DNA of 64,000 bases from Opitutaceae bacterium (GTDB taxonomy: Bacteria > Verrucomicrobiota > Verrucomicrobiia > Opitutales > Opitutaceae): NCBI GenBank assembly GCA_005792355.1, contig SXSC01000025.1, forward strand, positions 1 to 64,000, written 5' to 3'. This document shows positions 59,035 to 64,000 of the stretch, in pieces (position 1 is the first letter of the stretch; each line of letters opens with the position of its first letter). The notes beneath the pieces are model-generated. The model was not told where the DNA came from. It searched no databases and saw nothing but the letters and a program-made list of their open reading frames with translations. Made by a program: the position numbers and the translations under genes.

Positions 59035-59550
59035 CTAAGAGCGAAGGGTTTTCCGAGCGTCCTTGAGGAGGAGGTAGAGTGCCAGCGGATCGCCCGGTAG
59101 CGGTTCGAAGCCCGCCAGCCGACGGTAAAAATCTCTTGCCCGTTCGTGTTTGGCGTGGACGAGCAGCGCGCCAATGCCGAGGGATTCGGCCACCTCAAGC
59201 ACCCGGCGGATGGCATCGAGCAGCAGGCTCTGGCCGAGACGGTGCCCTTGCGCGGTTTTGTCCACGGCCAATCGGGCGAGCAGCACCACGGGGATCGGAT
59301 GGCGGGCCGCGCCTCTCGCGAGGCGTTCGCTCGCGTCTTCGTGCAACACCTGACTTGCGGTCAGCGTATAGTAGCCAAACACGGTGTCCGCCTCGCCGCA
59401 GACGACGAAGGTTCGGGCGTACCCCGCTTGGTGATTGGCGAGCGCGAATTTCCGCAGATACGCGTTCAAGGCCTCCTCTCCGCAGTCGAAGGCGGAGACC
59501 CGATGCTGCGCAGCAATGGGGACCGGGTGGTTAGGCGCTGCGGAAGACAC
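59035..59550 (-). CDS. GNAT-family toxin (TacT/AtaT-like acetyltransferase)
   Basis: 171 residues with GNAT motifs: FDCGEEALNAYLRKFA at the start, VFGYYTLTASQV, VVLLARLAVDKTAQGHRLGQSLLLDA (acetyl-CoA binding region with GxG) and AKHERARDFYRRLAGF near the end. Paired with a DUF1778 antitoxin upstream (20-base overlap). Such toxins acetylate aminoacyl-tRNA and block translation. Complete length suggests function. Confidence 0.9.
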   Translation of the reverse strand: MSSAAPNHPVPIAAQHRVSAFDCGEEALNAYLRKFALANHQAGYARTFVVCGEADTVFGYYTLTASQVLHEDASERLARGAARHPIPVVLLARLAVDKTAQGHRLGQSLLLDAIRRVLEVAESLGIGALLVHAKHERARDFYRRLAGFEPLPGDPLALYLLLKDARKTLRS

Positions 59551-59806
59551 CGCCAGTCGCGGCTAGCTGCTTCAAGGCCGGTAGGACGCGCGCGGGACGG
59601 TCCAAGAGGGCGTTGAACGCGTCCCAGTCCTTACCCTTCATCGTGAAGGTGCGGCGTTCAAGCAAGTCCTGCTCGGCTTGGCGCAGGGCTGAGCTGACGA
59701 CGTATTCTGTCAGCGTTGAGGCGTGCGCCACGTTGGCGGCCTGTTGCAGCAGCTGCTTCTTTTTCGGCGTGATGCGGAGGTGAAGGTGGGCGGTGGCGGT
59801 CGGCAT
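59531..59806 (-). CDS. DUF1778-type antitoxin
   Basis: 91 residues. The N-terminal ribbon-helix-helix (TATAHLHLRITPKKKQLLQ, then TEYVVSSALRQAEQ) is typical of TacA/AtaR antitoxins, and the C-terminal LERRTFTMKGKDWDAFNALLDRPA matches the toxin-neutralising tail with the W-x-x-F motif. Likely represses its own promoter. Confidence 0.9.
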   Translation of the reverse strand: MPTATAHLHLRITPKKKQLLQQAANVAHASTLTEYVVSSALRQAEQDLLERRTFTMKGKDWDAFNALLDRPARVLPALKQLAATGGVFRSA

Positions 59807-59860
59807 GGAGGCAGAGAATCGACTGTGTTGCCACTGTCAAAACAGAGACAGCAGGGGGCG
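59807..59860 (-). promoter_or_regulatory. Possible promoter of the GNAT toxin-antitoxin operon
   Basis: On the minus strand, TTGACA (59835-59840) lies at a suitable distance upstream of the antitoxin ATG. The -10 position reads TCTCTG, a poor match. CTGTC and GACAG halves around it could be the antitoxin operator. Confidence 0.3.
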
Positions 59861-60073
59861 CCAAAACTCGGCGCGACGGACCCGGAAACGCGAGCAAACG
59901 ATCAAGCGTGTCGCAGCAGGCGGAGGCAGTCCTTACCTGTTCACAAAAAGTTGGATTGAACGCGCGAAGATCGGGGGCAGCCTCCCGCCGGCCACGCGGA
60001 AACCACGAACTCGCCACCGGTGGAGGCGATTTTCAGTGTGCCGGCGTTTCCGGCCCACCCACTCAGCCCCGCC

Positions 60074-60160
60074 ATGTCCGAATCCGCCAGGGCCGTCTTC
60101 CTTCGCTACGCGTCGCAAGACGCGGAGGCGGCGCGGCGCATCGCCGAGGCGTTGCGCGTG
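60074..60160 (+). pseudogene. TIR fragment C
   Basis: Starts MSESARAVFLRYASQDAEAA and RRIAEALRVGG, then loses similarity. The 60 bases upstream (ACTCGCCACCGG...GATTTTCAGTGTG) look like a diverged version of the conserved TIR-gene leader. The frame then runs into tandem repeats and stops at 60361. Confidence 0.75.
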
Positions 60161-60267
60161 GGTGGAACCCAGGCCCGCTCGGAGATCGGGCCCGACCTGA
60201 ACAGTCCAGGCCAATCGACCTGGATGATCTGCCTTGATTCACCCGCTGTGGGTCCGATACCCCGAAG

Positions 60268-60359
60268 TTTACCCGCCGGAGGCGGCGCCAAAGGCGACCA
60301 GGGTTTACCCGCCGGAGGCGGCGCCAAAGGCGACCAGGGCTTGCCCGCCGGAGGCGGGT
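60268..60359 (+). repeat. 36-bp direct repeat, two copies plus a partial third
   Basis: Units TTTACCCGCCGGAGGCGGCG and so on at 60268-60303 and 60304-60339, then a partial copy. Each contains the palindromic CCGCCGGAGGCGG. A REP-like cluster. Not CRISPR: no spacers. Confidence 0.8.
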
Positions 60360-60361
60360 GA

Positions 60362-60500
60362 ACTTCGGCTTGGTTGTAGCCGGCCTCGCTGAGGCCGGAC
60401 CGGGGTCAGCCTACTTCGCCAAGCCTTCCACCTTCGCCAAGTCTTCGGCGGACAGGTCGAAGGCCAGGCCGACCCCGGCTACACGGTCCGGCTTTCCGAA
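60362..60500. repeat. REP-like palindrome cluster
   Basis: GCCGGCCTC-GCT-GAGGCCGG (60380-60399) is self-complementary; TTCGCCAAGCCTTCC and TTCGCCAAGTCTTCG copies follow; GGTCAGCCT pairs with AGGCCGACC further on. Dense repeat region upstream of the S9 peptidase gene. Confidence 0.55.
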
Positions 60501-60503
60501 ATG

Positions 60504-60529
60504 CCCCGGAGCTTGCTCCGGGGATTTTT
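60504..60529 (+). terminator. Rho-independent terminator-like hairpin
   Basis: CCCCGGAGC (60504-60512) pairs perfectly with GCTCCGGGG (60515-60523), followed by ATTTTT. It lies about 145 bases before the S9 peptidase start, so it would end transcription coming from fragment C. Confidence 0.6.
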
Positions 60530-60673
60530 ACTCGGTGGTGGCTGCGCCGCCTTGGGCCCTCTGTGACCCAAAATCACTGCGGAAAACAGGACGATTCCAC
60601 TGTCACCTTTGCCGTTTTGGTTTCAGGCAAAAAGCTCTGGCCTCGCGGCCTTCGTCTGCGCCATCGTCGTCCG

Positions 60674-62767
60674 ATGAACCTCCGACTCCTTGCCTGCGTC
60701 GCGGCCTTTGGCATTTCGGCCTCGCTGCTGCCGGCCCAAACCCGCCCGATCGAGCTCGCGGACTTGTTCCGCCTGAAACGCGTCTCCGATTCGCAGATCT
60801 CGCCGGATGGGAAACGCGTGGCCTACGTTGTCACCGAGGTCCTCAAGGACGAGAACCGCACCAACAGCGATGTGTGGCTCGCGGCCGCCGACGGCTCCGG
60901 CGGGCCGCGCAAGCTCACGAATTCGCCGAAACACGACCGCCATCCGCGCTGGTCGCCGGATGGAAAGTGGATCGCGTTTGAGTCCACCCGCGACGGCACC
61001 TCGCAGATCTGGCTGCTACCCGTCGACGGCGGCGAGGCCCGGAAGCTCACGACGATTTCGACCGGCGCGGCGCAGGCGAACTGGTCGCCGGATGGCAAGG
61101 CGATCGCGTTTGTGTCGGCGGTGTTTCCCGAGTTTTCGGCGAAGCCGTTCAAGGAGTCGGACAAGCTGAATCAGGAAAAGCAGGAGGCGCGGGAAAAATC
61201 GAAGGTGAAGGCCCGCGTGATCGACCGGCTGCTCTACCGGCACTGGGACGAGTGGGTGGACGACAAGCGCCAGCATCTCTTTGTCGTGAAGGTGAAGGCC
61301 GACGGTGCGGCCGACGGCGGATTCGACGGGCTCACCGCAGGCGAACCGCGCGACGTGACGCCGGGCGAAAACGACGCGGTGCCGACCTCGAGCACGTTCA
61401 GCGCGGGCGACGAGTTTGCGTTTTCGCCCGACGGAAAGGAGCTCGCATTCACGGCGCCGCCGCTGCCGATCCGCGAGCAGGCGTGGCGGACGAATCACGA
61501 CATCTGGACGGTGAATCTCGCCAGCGGCGAGCGCACGCAGGTCACGACTGCGCCAGGCGCGGACGGTTTCCCGCGTTACTCCCCGGATGGAAAATCGATC
61601 GCGTATCGGGCGCAGAAACGAGCCGGCTTCGAAGCCGACAAATGGGATCTCTGGGTGCTTGATCGGGCCAGCGGCGAAAGTCGCAGCCTGACGACGAACT
61701 GGCCGGAATCGGTGGATGCGTTGGCCTGGTCGCCGGACAGCCAGACCATATACCTTGAGGCGCAGGAAAAGGGGCGTGGTCCGCTTTGGAGCGTGGCGGC
61801 GAATGGCGGCGAGGTGAAGCGGCTGTTCAACGATGGCGTGAACAGCGATCTTTCGGTTTCACCGGACGGGCGCTGGCTGGCCTTCACGCAAAGCCGGCTG
61901 AACCGTCCACCGGAGATCGGCCGGCTCGTGCTGGGCGAGACCGCGCCCCGATCGCTGACGCTGGCGAACGGCGAGTTGCTCGGAAAGCTGGCGATGAATT
62001 CGCCGGAGTCGGTGACCGTGCCCGGGGCGGGCGGCACGCCGGTGCAAATGTGGATCCTGAAGCCGCCGGGCTTCGAAGCGGCGAAGAAATATCCGCTGGT
62101 CTTCTGGGTGCATGGCGGACCGCAAAGCGCGTTTCTCGATTCGTGGTCGACGCGCTGGAACGCCCAGCTCTGGGCCGCGCAGGGTTACGTGATCGCGCTG
62201 CCGAATCCGCGCGGCTCGACGGGTTTTGGCCAGAAGTTCACGGACGAGATCTCGCACGACTGGGGCGGGAAGGTGTTCGACGATTTGATGGCGTGTCTCG
62301 CGCACCTGGAGAAGCAGCCGTACCTTGACACCGCGCGGATGGCTTCGGCGGGTGCGAGTTATGGTGGCTACATGATGAACTGGTTTCAGGGGCACACGGA
62401 CAAGTTCAAGACGCTCGTGACCCACTGTGGCGTCTACGATTTCGTGAGCATGTATGGCACCACGGAGGAGGTCTGGTTTGACGAGTGGGACCACGGCATT
62501 CCGTGGGAGAATCCGGATTTCGAAAAATGGTCGCCGCACAAGCACGCGGCGAAGTTCAAGACGCCCAATCTGATCATTCATAACGAACTCGATTTCCGGG
62601 TGCCGATTGGGCAGGGGCTGAGCCTCTTCACGACGCTGCAGCGCCGGGGGGTGCCATCGAAACTGCTCTACTTCCCCGACGAGGGCCACTGGGTGCTCAA
62701 GCCGCAGAACAGCGAACTCTGGCACCAGACGATTTTCGAGTGGCTCGAAGGTTATTTGAAAAAATGA
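60674..62767 (+). CDS. Secreted S9-family peptidase (dipeptidyl/acylaminoacyl type)
   Basis: 697 residues. Signal peptide MNLRLLACVAAFGISASLLPA with cleavage near AQT. WD40/PD40-like propeller blades in the first two-thirds (SPDGKRVAYVVTE, SPDGKWIAFEST, SPDGKSIAYRA), then the alpha/beta-hydrolase domain: GASYGGY with the nucleophile Ser562, Asp about 640 in NELDFRVP and His about 671 in DEGHW. Cleaves short peptides; a periplasmic or extracellular role is implied. The ATG at 60674 places the signal sequence first. Confidence 0.92.
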   Translation: MNLRLLACVAAFGISASLLPAQTRPIELADLFRLKRVSDSQISPDGKRVAYVVTEVLKDENRTNSDVWLAAADGSGGPRKLTNSPKHDRHPRWSPDGKWIAFESTRDGTSQIWLLPVDGGEARKLTTISTGAAQANWSPDGKAIAFVSAVFPEFSAKPFKESDKLNQEKQEAREKSKVKARVIDRLLYRHWDEWVDDKRQHLFVVKVKADGAADGGFDGLTAGEPRDVTPGENDAVPTSSTFSAGDEFAFSPDGKELAFTAPPLPIREQAWRTNHDIWTVNLASGERTQVTTAPGADGFPRYSPDGKSIAYRAQKRAGFEADKWDLWVLDRASGESRSLTTNWPESVDALAWSPDSQTIYLEAQEKGRGPLWSVAANGGEVKRLFNDGVNSDLSVSPDGRWLAFTQSRLNRPPEIGRLVLGETAPRSLTLANGELLGKLAMNSPESVTVPGAGGTPVQMWILKPPGFEAAKKYPLVFWVHGGPQSAFLDSWSTRWNAQLWAAQGYVIALPNPRGSTGFGQKFTDEISHDWGGKVFDDLMACLAHLEKQPYLDTARMASAGASYGGYMMNWFQGHTDKFKTLVTHCGVYDFVSMYGTTEEVWFDEWDHGIPWENPDFEKWSPHKHAAKFKTPNLIIHNELDFRVPIGQGLSLFTTLQRRGVPSKLLYFPDEGHWVLKPQNSELWHQTIFEWLEGYLKK

Positions 62768-63217
62768 CCGCCGGGCGTCCGCCAAACCAAAATCCGGCGA
62801 ACCAGGTAACCACTAATCAGCACTAATGATGAACTACGACCAATCGGTCGGGCACATAGGTACTGCTCATTTTGGTGACGAGCGCAGTTCGAAAAGACCA
62901 ACCGCATCAGTGTTCATTGGTGCCCATTAGTGGTTCGACTGCATTTGCTGTGCTGAATTGGCCGGCCGCTCAGGGGCTGGAGAGCTTCTTCAACTCGGAC
63001 TGGATTGCGGCGGCGGTGGTGCGATCGCCGTGGTTGCGACTGACTTTCGCGAAGTGTACGGTGCCCTGATACCGCGCAATCGTTCGAACGGCGGGTGGGG
63101 GCACCCGCGTTCCATCGCACGGCCAACGCCAATCGCAGTTTCTCCTCGAGCGGGTTTCAATGCTGCCCCCGGGAATCGCTTGGAAATGCGACGATCGTGC
63201 GCTCTAATCGTTCGGAC
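62768..63217. other. Intergenic region with an inverted dispersed repeat
   Basis: AACCACTAATCAGCACTAAT (62808-62827) pairs with the inverted copy GTGCCCATTAGTGGTT (62920-62935) in a 128-base span. No credible gene; a minus-strand frame ending at 62969 might be a gene remnant. Confidence 0.5.
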
Positions 63218-64000
63218 ATGTCGCCTGATCTTGTTGGACAACGTTGCCTGAGCGAGCGCGAGCCCGAGCTCGGGCTCGGCGTGGTCGCGCGGGTCGATCC
63301 CGCCGCCAAACGCATCGGGGTCAATTTCGCCGCCAGCGGCGAGATGCGCCTTTATGCGCTCGGCACGGTCGTGCTCAAGCGGGTGCAGTTCCGGGCGGGC
63401 GAGACCGTCGCCACGCGCGACGGCGCGCCGCTGATCATCGAGACCGTGGAGGAACATGCCGGGCTGCTGACCTATCTCGGCCAGGGCCGGCGCGTGCGGG
63501 AGGATGCGATCTCGGATGTCACCAGCGTGAATCTTCCGTCCGAACGCCTGCTGGCGGGGCAGACGGATCCGGGCGAGGTGTTCGATCTGCGTTACCGGGC
63601 GCTGCAGGCGCAGGCGCGGTTCCGGCAGTCGGAGGTGAGGGGATTTCTCGGCGGGCGGATCGATCTGATTCCGCATCAGTTTTTCATTCTGCGGGAAGTC
63701 GCGGCGCGGCAGATTCCGCGCGTGTTGCTCGCCGACGAAGTGGGCCTGGGCAAGACGATCGAGGCGTGCCTGATTCTGCAGCGCCTGCTCGCGGTCGGCC
63801 AGGCGCGGCGGGTGCTCATCCTTGTGCCCGAGTCGCTGACGCACCAGTGGTTCGTGGAGCTGCTGCGGCGGTTCAATCTGTGGTTCAGCATCTACGACGA
63901 GGAGCGCTGCCTCGCCGGTGAACAGAGCGACCCGGGGCAGAATCCGTTTCTCGCCACGCAACTCGCGCTCGGCAGCGTGACGTTTCTCGCGGGCAACGCG
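63218..64000 (+). CDS. rapA: RapA/HepA-like RNA-polymerase-associated helicase, 5' part
   Basis: First 261 codons; the gene continues past the window. N-terminal GQRCLSEREPELGLG and the following beta barrel segment match RapA's Tudor-like domain. Residues about 145-200 hold LIPHQFFILREVAARQIPRV, then LLADEVGLGKTIEACLIL (SNF2 motif I) and LVPESLTHQWFVELLRRFN. RapA recycles RNA polymerase. The ATG at 63218 is used; length of the missing part should be about 700 residues. Confidence 0.93.
   Translation, partial: MSPDLVGQRCLSEREPELGLGVVARVDPAAKRIGVNFAASGEMRLYALGTVVLKRVQFRAGETVATRDGAPLIIETVEEHAGLLTYLGQGRRVREDAISDVTSVNLPSERLLAGQTDPGEVFDLRYRALQAQARFRQSEVRGFLGGRIDLIPHQFFILREVAARQIPRVLLADEVGLGKTIEACLILQRLLAVGQARRVLILVPESLTHQWFVELLRRFNLWFSIYDEERCLAGEQSDPGQNPFLATQLALGSVTFLAGNA

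Noticed and set aside
60268-60359. CRISPR-like direct repeats
   Set aside because: Adjacent 36-bp units without spacers, not a repeat-spacer array, and no cas genes are near.
62969-63110. Minus-strand frame ending ARYQGTVHFAKVSRNHGDRT and onwards
   Set aside because: Reads somewhat like protein, but there is no start codon in a plausible place and no family; may be a gene remnant, too weak to list.

Overview
The window is high-GC bacterial DNA that looks chromosomal. Gene content points to Verrucomicrobiota, most likely an Opitutaceae relative: a tricorn-like protease, a formylglycine sulfatase, a prepilin-type protein, a quinoprotein-like beta-propeller, abundant REP-like palindromes and a large TIR/TPR family. 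This assignment is inference; there is no rRNA or other marker gene in the window.

Region 1 (1-12,600) is a decayed integrated mobilizable element. It ends at a tRNA-Glu gene, next to a tyrosine recombinase and an excisionase-like protein. It carries a TraK/TraL/TraM-like (or StbABC-like) trio, a cluster of TCGAG boxes that may be oriT or an operator, and a MobF (TrwC/TraI-type) relaxase-helicase. Two insertions damaged it. An IS66-family element cut off the third gene of the trio. A 319-bp palindromic insertion sits inside the codons of the relaxase HUH metal-binding motif.

Region 2 (12,700-23,100) is ordinary chromosome: purC, a tricorn protease homologue, a small prepilin operon, and a four-gene cluster (GT4 glycosyltransferase, ArnA formyltransferase, ArnA decarboxylase as a separate gene, ArnD) for a 4-amino-4-deoxy-arabinose-like modification of a surface lipid or glycan.

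Region 3 (23,500-60,360) is the most unusual part. Eight paralogous genes, called T1 to T8 here, each encode a TIR domain, a single membrane helix, a TolB-N/FlgO-like domain (COG5616 type) and TPR-like helical repeats. Three further 5' fragments of TIR genes lie among them. T4 to T8, plus a DUF4143-type ATPase, form one close-packed run with ATGA stop/start overlaps. The TIR linker regions carry different REP-like palindromes, short duplications and tandem repeats, all inserted in frame and read through. The array is interspersed with an amidohydrolase, a HipBA toxin-antitoxin pair, a sulfatase, a beta-propeller protein and a DUF1778/GNAT toxin-antitoxin pair.

Region 4 (60,360-64,000) holds a REP cluster with a terminator-like hairpin, a secreted S9 peptidase, and the 5' part of a RapA-like helicase that runs off the window.

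How the parts may work together: the TIR proteins look like membrane-anchored TIR effectors or sensors with interchangeable sensing regions. The repeated gene birth and decay, module exchange and neighbouring toxin-antitoxin pairs suggest a conflict or defence island, but no function is shown by the sequence alone.
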